This document shows, piece by piece, positions 17,980 to 27,313 of a stretch of DNA of 64,000 nucleotides. The DNA is from Rhodanobacter sp. Root480. Lineage in GTDB: Bacteria; Pseudomonadota; Gammaproteobacteria; Xanthomonadales; Rhodanobacteraceae. Position 1 is the stretch's first letter. The number at the start of each line of letters is the position of its first letter. The notes under the pieces were generated by a model. The model was not told where the DNA came from and ran no database searches. It worked only from the letters and a program-made list of their open reading frames with translations. Position numbers and translations under genes: made by a program. The stretch covers positions 1,068,755 to 1,132,754 of the forward strand of contig NZ_LMEX01000001.1 in NCBI RefSeq assembly GCF_001426645.1, read 5' to 3'.

Positions 17980-18774
17980 TCAAGGCTTCACAAACCGCAA
18001 CGTCATCCGGTCCGATTCGCCAACCGCTTGAAGCTTTGCGTGCTCGCTATCCGGCCCCGCCAGATTGGGTGGCAGGCGGTGGACGTTGATGTCTTCGGGA
18101 TCCTTCGGGTTGGCATTGACCTGGGATACGCCCGCAAGGCGGAAACCCGTTTTCAGACCCAGTTCGATCAAGTAGTCCTCGGAAATACGGTGCAGCGCTT
18201 TCGCGCTTTCCACGGCATCGGAAAACGGTTTGGCACGATGCTCGACCACACCGAAGACGCCGCCGGGCTTGAGCACCTGAAACGCCGACTTGAACACCAC
18301 GGCCAAGGTCTCGGGGCTTTGGTTCAGCCAGTCGTGGGTATTGCGGAACGTGAGCACCATGTCAGCCGAGCCAGGCTTGCCGAGATTCACCTGCAGCGGT
18401 GGCGCAAACGGCACGACTTTCTCGATGTTGCCGAACATGGCGGGATGGGCCTTGATCGTGTCGGCAAACTTCGGCGAGCCCGCTTCAATCAAATGTCCGT
18501 GGTCGCGCAGGAACGGCGCCAGAATCTCGGTGTACCAGCCACCACCCGGCGCGATCTCGATAACCGTCATGTGCGGCTGGATGCCGAAGAATTGCAGCGT
18601 CTCGACCGGGTGGCGGTAGCGGTCGCGCGCCCTGTTCTCGGCGGAACGCCCCGGGCCGTTGACGGCCTGTTGCAACGAGGCGGTGGTATCCGTCTTCGGT
18701 GTGACGGCGTTGGCGAAGCATGGCCACAACAGGGCGCTGGCAAGCAGCAGGAGCTTTCGCGTGGGCTGGATCAT
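17980..18774 (-). CDS. exported class I SAM-methyltransferase-like protein
   Basis: A 264-residue protein with a signal peptide (MIQPTRKLLLLASALLWPCFANA) and a class I methyltransferase fold: motif I VIEIAPGGGWYTEIL, then LIEAGSP and the post-motif strand VFGVVEHRAKP. This type of predicted periplasmic methyltransferase is widespread in Proteobacteria and usually annotated as a secreted SAM-dependent methyltransferase, although SAM is not expected outside the cytoplasm. ATG 18774 is chosen because the upstream extension would bury the signal peptide. It stands alone between DUF1428 and gnd. Confidence 0.85.
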   Translation of the reverse strand: MIQPTRKLLLLASALLWPCFANAVTPKTDTTASLQQAVNGPGRSAENRARDRYRHPVETLQFFGIQPHMTVIEIAPGGGWYTEILAPFLRDHGHLIEAGSPKFADTIKAHPAMFGNIEKVVPFAPPLQVNLGKPGSADMVLTFRNTHDWLNQSPETLAVVFKSAFQVLKPGGVFGVVEHRAKPFSDAVESAKALHRISEDYLIELGLKTGFRLAGVSQVNANPKDPEDINVHRLPPNLAGPDSEHAKLQAVGESDRMTLRFVKP

Positions 18775-18924
18775 GGTTCGAGCCTCCCTTGGTGGAACGT
18801 GCAGCGTACTCCGGAGGCGTCGAGGGTCACTACCGCAAATAGCGTTGGGGAACGGGGCCAGTCGAGCTGGCCCCATTCTTTGGTGCTTGTCAGACCGGGG
18901 CAAGCCCGTGCCCGCGCGAACGCC

Positions 18925-20334
<1,410 letters not shown>

Positions 20335-20654
20335 CTTGATCACTCCTCGTGCTTGTTGACTTCAAAAACGGGGCGAATTATGGAGCGTGCAAGGTAAGGC
20401 GTCAGACCGTGTGAAGAAATCGTTCAAGCAATGAACCTGACGCTGAGGTTGGACGCTACCCGCCGAGTCGTTGCCAACCCATCGAGCCAATCGGGTCAGA
20501 GCACCTTGTTCGCGCTTTTGTCCCCTAAGCAGGTGGGATTTAACTTACACGGTCCCGGCTTCAGTACATTACCCTGGATAGTTGAGCCACGAGGCGAAGC
20601 CAAGGCCGCCGCCACTCCTCCTTCCTCTTCACGACAACGACAAAGGACACGCCC
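20335..20654. other. intergenic region, no gene seen
   Basis: About 320 nt between the divergent gnd and SMP-30-like genes. I see no ORF with coding character, RNA gene or strong hairpin; it presumably holds both promoters. An AT-richer patch at about 20516-20560 is the most promoter-like part. Confidence 0.5.
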
Positions 20655-21530
20655 ATGATCCGCGCCGTTTGCTTCGCCCTCGCCATCCTCGCCGCCGCTT
20701 CAGCGTCCAACGCCGCGGAGATCGTCATCCACGACACCAAGTCGCAGCCCGAGAGCATGGCCGTGGGACCGGACGGCACCCTGTACGTCGGCAGCGCCAG
20801 TACGCCCTACGTCTATACGGTGAAGAAAGGCACCACGACGGCAACACGCTTCATCGATGCCAGCGCCGCCGGCCCCGGCACTTTCTTTTTCGGCGTACTG
20901 GCCGATGCGGCAACCGACACCTTGTGGACCTGCCAGCTGACGCCCGTGGCGGGCGCCACCCCGGTGCGCCGCAGCACCGCCCTGCGCGGCTTTGATCTGA
21001 AATCCGGCGCACCCAAGCTGAGCTGGACCCTGCCAGGCGACAACTCCACCTGCAACGATTTCGCCGTGGGGCCGGACAAGGCGCTCTACATCACCGACAC
21101 CGCCAACCAGAAGATCTACCGCCTCGCGCCAGGCGCCCAGGTCCCGCAGCTCTATCTCGACCACCGCAGCCTGCTCGGCATCGACGGCATCGCCTTCCTC
21201 GGCGGCACGCTGTACGTCAACAACGTCTTCTTCAACAAGCTCTACCGCGTGCCCGTGGGCGCCGACGGCAAGCCGGGCACACCCGTCGACATCTGGATGG
21301 ATGCCCCGGTCCACGGGCCGGACGGCATGCGCGCCGCCAACGGCAAGCTGTTCGTCGCCGCCAACGGCAGCGGCGAGATCAGCAGCCTGACGATCGACGG
21401 CGACACCGCCCACGTCACCGTCATCAAGGACGGGCTGAAAACCCCAACCGGCGTCGAACCGGCCGGCGATACCTTGTGGTTCACCGAGCGCGCGACGGGC
21501 AAGGTCTGGTCCGTGCCGATGCCGGAATAA
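20655..21530 (+). CDS. secreted SMP-30/gluconolactonase-like beta-propeller
   Basis: A 291-residue protein with a signal peptide (MIRAVCFALAILAAASASNAAE). The rest is a six-bladed propeller of the SMP-30/gluconolactonase/LRE type with repeated motifs (AVGPDGTLYVGS, AVGPDKALYITDTANQKIYRL, GIAFLGGTLYVNNVFFNKLYRV, PDGMRAANGKLFVAANG). It may hydrolyse a lactone or simply bind a ligand. The divalent-metal Glu, Asn and Asp of true gluconolactonases are not obviously all present, so I leave the activity open. Confidence 0.8.
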   Translation: MIRAVCFALAILAAASASNAAEIVIHDTKSQPESMAVGPDGTLYVGSASTPYVYTVKKGTTTATRFIDASAAGPGTFFFGVLADAATDTLWTCQLTPVAGATPVRRSTALRGFDLKSGAPKLSWTLPGDNSTCNDFAVGPDKALYITDTANQKIYRLAPGAQVPQLYLDHRSLLGIDGIAFLGGTLYVNNVFFNKLYRVPVGADGKPGTPVDIWMDAPVHGPDGMRAANGKLFVAANGSGEISSLTIDGDTAHVTVIKDGLKTPTGVEPAGDTLWFTERATGKVWSVPMPE

Positions 21531-21839
21531 GAAGGGTCCGTAAAGGCGAAAACGGCGATCGGAACCGACCCGCACATACTTGCGCGCGAAACCCCACTTT
21601 TCGTCATTCCCGCAAAAGCGGGAGGAGCTTTTCAACAGACGAATGTCTGGTCATCCATTGCCTTCGGCATTTTGCCAGGTGCCGATGGCGCTGGATCCTC
21701 GCTTGACCAGCCCTTCGGCTGTTGAAAGCGCCTCGCGAAGATGACGATCTCCAGCAAGTACCGTTCGGATCCGACACTGCTGGTTCGATGATAGGCTCCA
21801 GACCTTGGAAGTCAGGACCATACGGACAGGAACCCCAGC
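21531..21839. other. intergenic region with a short palindrome
   Basis: About 309 nt with no credible gene. It contains the TCCCGC-AAAA-GCGGGA palindrome listed separately. The stretch probably includes the promoter of the effector/immunity pair. Confidence 0.5.
21608..21623. repeat. REP-like palindrome
   Basis: TCCCGC and GCGGGA flank a four-A loop inside CGTCATTCCCGCAAAAGCGG. This is the CATTCCCGC...GCGGGAA type of extragenic palindrome common in Xanthomonadales intergenic DNA. It lies 78 nt after the SMP-30-like gene and may also help end its transcript. Confidence 0.55.
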
Positions 21840-22289
21840 ATGAAGACATTCAGGCCGCTCGCTATCGCACTCACCCTCAGCCTCGTGGCTCAAGCCGCCG
21901 CCGCGATGGGTATGGAAAGTAGAAGCCAAAGCATCAAGAGCCACGCTCCGCCAGGGATCACCGATGAGTTTTACGCTTGTGTCGACCGGGCCGATTCAGA
22001 CGCCAACGCGGCAGCCAACTGCCTGACGGAAGAACGGACTCGCCAGGATGGCCGCCTCAACGCGAAGTACAAGGCGCTTCTGGGAAAACTGAGCCCGAAA
22101 GCCAAGGACGAACTGATCAACGCCGAGCGCGCCTGGCTGAAGTTCCAGGAGAAGAACGGCGAGCTGGAGAGCTCTGTCTACGGCAGCGAGGCGGTCGCCA
22201 ATCTCCAAGTGACGCAGAACGAGATCTTCCGCATCTGCGAACGCGCCAACGCGCTGGACGACTACCTGTTTATGGCGAACCTGCAGTAA
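21840..22289 (+). CDS. LprI/DUF1311-like exported protein, candidate immunity protein
   Basis: A 149-residue protein with a signal peptide (MKTFRPLAIALTLSLVAQAAAA). The mature part is a lysozyme-inhibitor LprI N-terminal (DUF1311)-like helical domain: CVDRADSDANAAANCLTEE, LNAKYKALLGKL, INAERAWLKFQEKNGELE and RICERANALDDYL. It ends 24 nt before a predicted T4SS peptidoglycan-targeting effector on the same strand. In xanthomonad X-T4SS loci the periplasmic immunity gene typically lies immediately upstream of its effector, so I infer that this protein neutralises the next one. The fold call is firmer than the role. Confidence 0.75.
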   Translation: MKTFRPLAIALTLSLVAQAAAAMGMESRSQSIKSHAPPGITDEFYACVDRADSDANAAANCLTEERTRQDGRLNAKYKALLGKLSPKAKDELINAERAWLKFQEKNGELESSVYGSEAVANLQVTQNEIFRICERANALDDYLFMANLQ

Positions 22290-22313
22290 TCCCCTTCTTC
22301 AAGGATGAAGACC

Positions 22314-23861
22314 ATGCCCCACCTCGATACCCATGACCTCGATGCCATGACCGGCGCCACCTATTTTGTCGTGGGCCGCGGAACGGAAGGGGGACCAGCT
22401 TCCTATCGCTTGAGCATCGCCGGCGTTACCGCGGGGACATCCGACCCGAACTGGGGCCACGCAGACCGCGTCAAGGCGAATAGCGGCTACACCATCGGCA
22501 CAATCCAGGTCGATCTCGGCCAACGCGGGACCTGGGCATTGGGCGCGACCGATGGCACCGCACTGAAACCGGGTGAAACGCCGTACGTGGACGCGATCAT
22601 CGATCAAGCCTCCGGGTACGCCGAAGCGCATGGCCTCTCTTTCACCAGCGACCGAGCGCACTTGCGAGCCGACCTGTTGAGCCATGGCAATGGAAAGAAC
22701 CACCGAGACACACTTGCCTTCATCGACACTGATACCCGCGACAGCATCAATGCATGGGCGTCATCCGAGGAAGGAGAGAAGTGGATCCACAAGAACATCG
22801 ACTATCCGCAGGTAAAGCATGCGACGCAAACCGCGATCGATATGCTCGACAAGTACGGCACCCATATTGCGGAAGATCATCGTCTGGAGACGGCAGCCAT
22901 CCTGGCGAAGACCGCAAACCAGATGCCGGCAGCGCTGAAAATATTCGAAAAGGTGCTGAAAGACGGCGGTGACTACGCCGACGTTCTTTCGTCCACCAAC
23001 GACCTCCATCGAAGACTTGACTGGTATGACGGCCCCAAAGCCGCCGCAATCGCCAAGCAATACAAGCTCGCCTGCGAAGACCCTGCGGTGGCAGCGGCCA
23101 TCGACCGGGCACACACAAAAGTGGGCGACGCCGACTTCAACCCTTCAACATCCGCCAATGATCCGGATATCGAACAAGCATTGAATGCCATCGGCCAGCG
23201 TCATCGCAGCCACCTTGCACTGTTGCATCAAGGCTCACGCGGCAAAGATGTCACGTCGCTCCAGACCGACCTGGCAAGACTTGGATACACCGATACACAC
23301 GGCCGCGCACTGAAGCCCGATGGTGATTTCGGAACAGCCACCCGTTATGCGGTCGAGACGTTCCAGCGAAACCATGGCCTGGAGCCGGACGGCAAAGTGG
23401 GACACGACACCAGAGAAGCCCTCAAGCACGCTACTCTCCAGCAATCCGCCCTCACAACGATGACTCTCGACAGTCCCCAGCACCCCGGGTTTTCGCTGTT
23501 CCAACAGGCTTTCAACGGCGTAGGCCAGCTCGACCAAGCGCAGGGTCGCCCCACGGACTTGCTCAGCTATAACCTCTCCGGCGCACTGGCGCTCTCGGCG
23601 CAGAAGGAGGGGTTGCAACGAATCGACCGAGTGATCCTCAGCGAAGATTCCTCCAGCGCGTTCGCCGTGCAGGAAAACGCAGGCTCCTTGTTGCGGAGGT
23701 TCGCCTTTGTCGATGTGGTTGGCGGCATCAATACACCGCTCGCGCAGAGCAGCGCGGACTGGTCGTTGATCCAGACGCCTGCGACACAGAACGCGCAGGA
23801 ACCAGCACCGCTATCGCAGTCAGCGGATGTGCGGGTGGCGCAGCCACCCTTGCAACGATGA
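22314..23861 (+). CDS. predicted T4SS antibacterial effector (X-Tfe) with PG-binding and XVIPCD domains
   Basis: A 515-residue protein without signal peptide; ATG 22314 (AAGGA 8 nt upstream) is preferred over ATG 22305. Domains: an N-terminal region with SGYTIGTIQVDLGQRG (about 57-72), resembling the lysozyme-like N termini of other such effectors; a PG_binding_1 domain (about 302-373: SRGKDVTSLQTDLARLGY, DGDFGTATRYAVETFQRNHG); and a C-terminal XVIPCD-type secretion domain (about 385 onward: DSPQHPGFSLFQQA, GLQRIDRVILSED, AFAVQE) with a Gln-rich tail. Xanthomonad T4SS effectors of this architecture kill competing bacteria by degrading peptidoglycan. No T4SS genes are in the window; the machine must be encoded elsewhere. 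Confidence 0.85.
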   Translation: MPHLDTHDLDAMTGATYFVVGRGTEGGPASYRLSIAGVTAGTSDPNWGHADRVKANSGYTIGTIQVDLGQRGTWALGATDGTALKPGETPYVDAIIDQASGYAEAHGLSFTSDRAHLRADLLSHGNGKNHRDTLAFIDTDTRDSINAWASSEEGEKWIHKNIDYPQVKHATQTAIDMLDKYGTHIAEDHRLETAAILAKTANQMPAALKIFEKVLKDGGDYADVLSSTNDLHRRLDWYDGPKAAAIAKQYKLACEDPAVAAAIDRAHTKVGDADFNPSTSANDPDIEQALNAIGQRHRSHLALLHQGSRGKDVTSLQTDLARLGYTDTHGRALKPDGDFGTATRYAVETFQRNHGLEPDGKVGHDTREALKHATLQQSALTTMTLDSPQHPGFSLFQQAFNGVGQLDQAQGRPTDLLSYNLSGALALSAQKEGLQRIDRVILSEDSSSAFAVQENAGSLLRRFAFVDVVGGINTPLAQSSADWSLIQTPATQNAQEPAPLSQSADVRVAQPPLQR

Positions 23862-24043
23862 ACGAAAGGAGCCGGGGATGGTGAGGTGTCGGTGACGGAA
23901 CCGATCATCATCGCCAGGGATCTTCCCACCGTCCCCGTGTCCCCATACTGGCCATTGAACGCGCCTACGAAAAGTATCCGCAAGCCTGACGAGGGCAGGT
24001 CCACTTCTTCACCGAATCAAGTGAACCTGCCCTCGGTTATGGG

Positions 24044-24886
24044 TTACTTGCCCGCGTCCCAGACCCGACCCTCCACGGTGCCGCCCTTGTCGACCATGAA
24101 CACCTCGACCGCAAACACCTGGTAGGTGGGGTCGTCGCTGGCGTCGAAGTTGTCCAGGTTCGGGAGCTTCCAGCCGTTGGCTTCCCAGGCCTTTACGTGG
24201 TCGGCAAAGATGATCTTGTGGTCAACCCCGAGCGGCTGCTGCTCCTTGGGCCGGCTCCAGTACTGGTAGAACGTGGCGGTGTTGTTGATCGAGGGCTTTT
24301 CCTTGCGGAGGGTGCGGTAGGTGGTGTACTCCACGCCGTCGCTGACGAAGGAAACGCCCTTCTCACCGCCCTGCCCCGGCGTACGCACGCCGCGCTGGAC
24401 AACGTAGTACTCCACCAGGTGGGCCGGGTCGGTCGGGTCCATGTCCTTGTTGTAGCCCCAGCCATACAGGGTCACGTAGCTGGCGCCCGAATCCTTGTCG
24501 AGGTGGTAGCCGATCACGCGGTTGCGGTCGCCATGATCCCAGCCCGCACCACCGACATAGTTGTAGTCGCCACCTACCCAGTCGATGGTGAAGTTGCCTT
24601 GCTCATCCAGCTTGAACGAGGCCGCGCCACCATCCTTCCAGTGGGTAAAAAACAGATCGCCCACGTGGCCGGTCGCATGGCTCTGCGTGAGCAGCGTCTC
24701 GCCACTGAAGCGCTGGGTATACGCCTTGAACTTGGTGATTGGCGGCTTGGCCTGCGCCGCAGCGGACGGCTGGGGCCGGGACTGCGGCTGCGCCGCATCA
24801 GCCACACGCGCCGGGTGCGAGCCGCAACCGGCGATGCCCAGGATCAGGGCAGAAGTCAGGAGGGCTTTGGTGAGGTGACAGGTCAT
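24044..24886 (-). CDS. GH11-like xylanase lipoprotein
   Basis: A 280-residue lipoprotein (lipobox GIAGC, Cys 21) with an Ala/Pro/Gln-rich linker and a glycoside hydrolase family 11 beta-jelly-roll. GH11 marks are YNYVGGAGWDHG, SYVTLYGWGYN, LVEYYVV with the nucleophile-type Glu about 159, YTTYRTLRKEKPSINNTATFYQYW, and YQVFAVEVF with the acid/base-type Glu about 261. Both catalytic Glu are therefore present, which supports endo-1,4-beta-xylanase activity. GH11 enzymes are usually fully secreted; a membrane-anchored form is less usual. The longer loops around residues 120-185 set it apart from typical 190-residue xylanases. Confidence 0.8.
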   Translation of the reverse strand: MTCHLTKALLTSALILGIAGCGSHPARVADAAQPQSRPQPSAAAQAKPPITKFKAYTQRFSGETLLTQSHATGHVGDLFFTHWKDGGAASFKLDEQGNFTIDWVGGDYNYVGGAGWDHGDRNRVIGYHLDKDSGASYVTLYGWGYNKDMDPTDPAHLVEYYVVQRGVRTPGQGGEKGVSFVSDGVEYTTYRTLRKEKPSINNTATFYQYWSRPKEQQPLGVDHKIIFADHVKAWEANGWKLPNLDNFDASDDPTYQVFAVEVFMVDKGGTVEGRVWDAGK

Positions 24887-25248
24887 GAGGTGCCGTGCTG
24901 AATCAGGGGATGACCCTAGAGCATGGCCTGTCGGTGGCGTTTAGCCAAGGGTGTGGGGTGAAGCAGATTGCGCCTGACAATTTTCGAAGACAACGCACCA
25001 CGCACCGAAGCAAGACTACCGACGCCTCTCACGTGCCGTTGCGCGGATGGCCGTAGCGGCCAGCGCGCGACGCGTTCGAAAGCGGCAAGTGAACCTGGCT
25101 CCGTTTCGGACGCCTCTTCACGCGTAGCGTCGGGCGGTTCACTGGGCGAGAGAACCCAGAAGCTGCGGCGACCGTCCGCGATTCACAGTCGGCGGGACAG
25201 CCGTCCAATGTCAGAAAAGTGCGCTCTGGCTCGCGCTTTTTGTCCAAA
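24887..25248. other. intergenic region, no gene seen
   Basis: About 362 nt between the GH11-like gene and higA, both leftward. An open frame crosses it on the plus strand but its composition is non-coding and it continues antisense through higBA. I see no repeat or hairpin that I can support. Confidence 0.5.
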
Positions 25249-25539
25249 TCACGCCGCGATTCGTTCGATATGTTGGACCGCCTTGCCCAGCAAACGATGC
25301 GCCTCCTCCAAATCAAAGTCTGCCTGCAGGCCCAGCCAGAACCGCTCGCTCGTGCCCAAGGCGGCCGCCAGGCGCACGGCGGTATCTGCCGTGACACCGC
25401 GCTTGCCGAGCACGATCTCATTGATACGCCGCGGCGGCACGCCAGCAGCGCGCGCCAGTGCGTTCTGGCTGATACCCATCGGAGTCAGGAACTCCTCGAG
25501 TAGCACTTCACCGGGATGGATGTTGGGCAGGCTCTTCAT
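25249..25539 (-). CDS. higA: HigA-family antitoxin (HTH)
   Basis: A 96-residue XRE-type antitoxin of the HigA family: it begins MKSLPNIHPGEVLLEEFL and has the HTH segment ISQNALARAAGVPPRRINEIV and ERFWLGLQADFDLEEA. The start ATG 25539 is 14 nt after the toxin stop. As in other higBA loci the toxin gene comes first. It should bind HigB and repress the pair's promoter. Confidence 0.95.
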   Translation of the reverse strand: MKSLPNIHPGEVLLEEFLTPMGISQNALARAAGVPPRRINEIVLGKRGVTADTAVRLAAALGTSERFWLGLQADFDLEEAHRLLGKAVQHIERIAA

Positions 25540-25553
25540 GGTCAAGTCGCTCG

Positions 25554-25835
25554 TTAGTGGTAATCGACGATTTCCACGTCGTGGGCGTCGCCGTCGATCC
25601 ACCGAAAACAGACGCGCCATTGATCATTGATCCGGATGCTGTGCTGGCCGTTCCGACTACCTTTGAGGGCCTCGAGCCGATTGGCTGGAGGAATGCGCAG
25701 GTCATCGAGCCTGGACGCGTTGCCGAGCATGCGCAGCTTGCGGCGCGCGACGGGCTGGATATCCGCAGGCAGCCGCCGAGATGGCGTACCGCACCAGATC
25801 TTTTCCGCTTCCCTGTCGGCAAAATTCCTGATCAC
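25554..25835 (-). CDS. higB: HigB-family mRNA interferase toxin
   Basis: A 93-residue RelE-superfamily toxin: MIRNFADREAEKIWCG, SRRLPADIQPVARRKLRML, and the catalytic segment SIRINDQWRVCFRW. Members cut mRNA on the ribosome. It is intact and paired with higA, so the module should be functional. It lies between a GH11-like lipoprotein and RAYT fragments at the edge of an accessory region. Confidence 0.95.
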   Translation of the reverse strand: MIRNFADREAEKIWCGTPSRRLPADIQPVARRKLRMLGNASRLDDLRIPPANRLEALKGSRNGQHSIRINDQWRVCFRWIDGDAHDVEIVDYH

Positions 25836-25874
25836 GGAACAAACATAACGTTTTCCGTCATATGACGCAAGTCG

Positions 25875-26201
25875 TCATGGCTGGACAACCGCGAACGCGG
25901 ATGGGAAGCGAAAGCACGGGAGCATGAATGCGGAAGTCTGTGGGAAGCATCGAGAAAACCTGGCGTCGGGCAACTTAACTTCCCCAGTTGTCAGTCCATC
26001 CGGTGTCAGCAACAAGTGCACGTGATTGCTCATCAACACATATGCATGCAGCCGGCAACCGAATCGCCCCAGCGCCTGCCGCAAGCATTGCAGGTAGCGC
26101 TGGCGATCGAGATCATCCAGAAAGCACGGCAACCGATTATTGCCCCGCCGCACCACATGCTGCGCAATGCTGGGAAGATCAAAGCGAGGTTGTCGAGCCA
26201 T
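25875..26201 (-). pseudogene. RAYT (REP-associated Y1 transposase), N-terminal fragment
   Basis: Starting at ATG 26201, the first ~70 residues are a clear Y1-transposase N terminus: MARQPRFDLPSIAQHVVRRG, DRQRYLQCLRQALGRFGC and YVLMSNHVHLLLTPDG with the HUH histidines. Right after the HUH motif the reading frame runs into GGGGAAGTTAAGTT, similar to the repeat at 26778, and continues as nonsense to a stop. The catalytic Tyr and C-terminal half are missing, so it cannot be active alone. A C-terminal fragment lies on the other strand at 26802. Confidence 0.85.
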
Positions 26202-26410
26202 GCCTGCAGCATCGCCGCTCCACCAGCCGACCGCTGTCAACTAAAACCGCCCCACCCATCGTCCAAGCCACCCACCCGACATCAGGCATTGTCCCTGACA
26301 TCTTTTTTCTGACACCCTTTTTTCACCCTTTCTGTTTTCTCAGCATATGAGACAGAGACGGAGCACGGTGACGCACGCGTGATAGGCGCAATGACCAGAG
26401 GAACAGGAAG

Positions 26411-26611
26411 ATGACGAGCTACTACGTCAACCAAAATGCTCAAACCAACGGTGACCATGAAGTGCACACCGCTACATGCGTCTACCAACGCAGCCACATG
26501 CAGTATTTAGGCGAATTTCCCACATGCGAAGGCGCTGTACGAGCAGCGAAACAGCATTATCCTCAATCGAACGGCTGCTACACCTGCTCGAAGCCGTGTC
26601 ATACGACTTGA
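26411..26611 (+). CDS. small conserved hypothetical protein (YYVN...CHT type)
   Basis: A 66-residue protein: it begins MTSYYVNQNAQTNGDHEVH and ends CYTCSKPCHTT. This short family is widespread across bacteria, with the conserved NGDHEVH segment, YLGEF, GAVRAAK and the terminal CxxCxxxCH. The final cysteines and His may bind metal. AGGAAG precedes the ATG. It sits between two RAYT fragments, which fits an accessory gene. Function unknown. Confidence 0.8.
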   Translation: MTSYYVNQNAQTNGDHEVHTATCVYQRSHMQYLGEFPTCEGAVRAAKQHYPQSNGCYTCSKPCHTT

Positions 26612-26654
26612 AGACACTTGGCTGATTCGGATCGAGCCTTTAGCAGATGTCGGT

Positions 26655-26714
26655 GCCAGGGACGATTCGTACGTCCTGAGCCCCCTAAGCACCCAACAAC
26701 TGTCCCCGGCACCT
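26655..26714. repeat. REP-like inverted sequence
   Basis: GGTGCCAGGGACG at 26652-26664 and TGTCCCCGGCACC at 26701-26713 are near inverted copies (GGTGCCrGGGAC type) about 36 nt apart. A related GTCCCTGACATC lies near 26290. Such sequences flank RAYT genes in Xanthomonadales. Exact ends of the unit cannot be fixed by eye. Confidence 0.5.
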
Positions 26715-26777
26715 TTTTCCCCAGTGAGCTTGCGCCGTCTTGGTCGGCCGAGGCGCCGGAACAGTGGGCACGAGGGA

Positions 26778-26796
26778 ATTTAATTTCCTCCGTCCC
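26778..26796. repeat. copy of the ATTYAAYTTCCTCCGTCCC repeat
   Basis: ATTTAATTTCCTCCGTCCC lies 5 nt before a RAYT C-terminal fragment. It matches the copies at 10235 and 27127 at all but C/T positions. Its position at the break of the RAYT reading frame suggests it is a recombination or insertion end. Confidence 0.65.
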
Positions 26797-26801
26797 GGTG
26801 T

Positions 26802-27041
26802 CGTTGGTCCAGCTACCACCACAACGCGCTGGGGCAGCACACACCACTCATCACCCCGCACGAGCAATACACGCTACTGGCCAGCACACCCGCCGGGCGC
26901 CAAGCCGCCTACTACGCGTTGGTGCATGAACACCTGGAAGAACAATTCCTCGACGAAATCCGACAGCACACCCAACAACAGCGCGCATGGGGAAGCGAAC
27001 GCTTTCGGCAGCAGATCGAGGCCAAAGTCAGATTGAGGTAG
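26802..27041 (+). pseudogene. RAYT, C-terminal fragment
   Basis: The frame from TGG 26805 to TAG 27039-27041 encodes WSSYHHNALGQHTPLITPHE, YALVHEHLEEQFLDEIR and RAWGSERFRQQIEAKV, which corresponds to the C-terminal third of the intact RAYT at 29695 (there: WSSHAHNAFGHDDPLIHPHP and HALGSDRFRSAIE). The HUH motif and catalytic Tyr are absent. The 19-mer repeat at 26778 marks the left break. Confidence 0.8.
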
Positions 27042-27126
27042 TCCGGTTTTGGCGCAACCTTGACCGCGCTGCGGGAAGAACGGGATCGCCAGCAGTTCAA
27101 ACACGACGAGCGCGCTCGTCATGACC

Positions 27127-27145
27127 ATTTAACTTCCTCCGTCCC
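27127..27145. repeat. copy of the ATTYAAYTTCCTCCGTCCC repeat
   Basis: ATTTAACTTCCTCCGTCCC, 86 nt downstream of the RAYT C-terminal fragment and in the same orientation as the copy that precedes it. The two copies bracket the fragment 26802-27041, so the fragment plus one repeat may have been moved as a unit. About 168 nt of DNA without a supported gene follows up to the hydrolase. Confidence 0.65.
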
Positions 27146-27313
27146 GGTTTTCGTGGCCGAGCCTTCGCGGGAGACGTTCGCCAGTCCACTTCCGGTTGCC
27201 GCCTGATCGGGTCGCCGAGGCTGACACCTTCTTGCTGAACTTTTTGCGCCGCCTCAAGTCGATGAAGACGCCCTGCCCGCGCCTCGGTCCGGGCCATCGA
27301 CGGGAGACATTCC

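Noticed and set aside
24968-25630. 220-codon plus-strand frame across higBA
   Set aside because: Antisense to a well-supported toxin-antitoxin pair, with Ser/Arg-rich composition.
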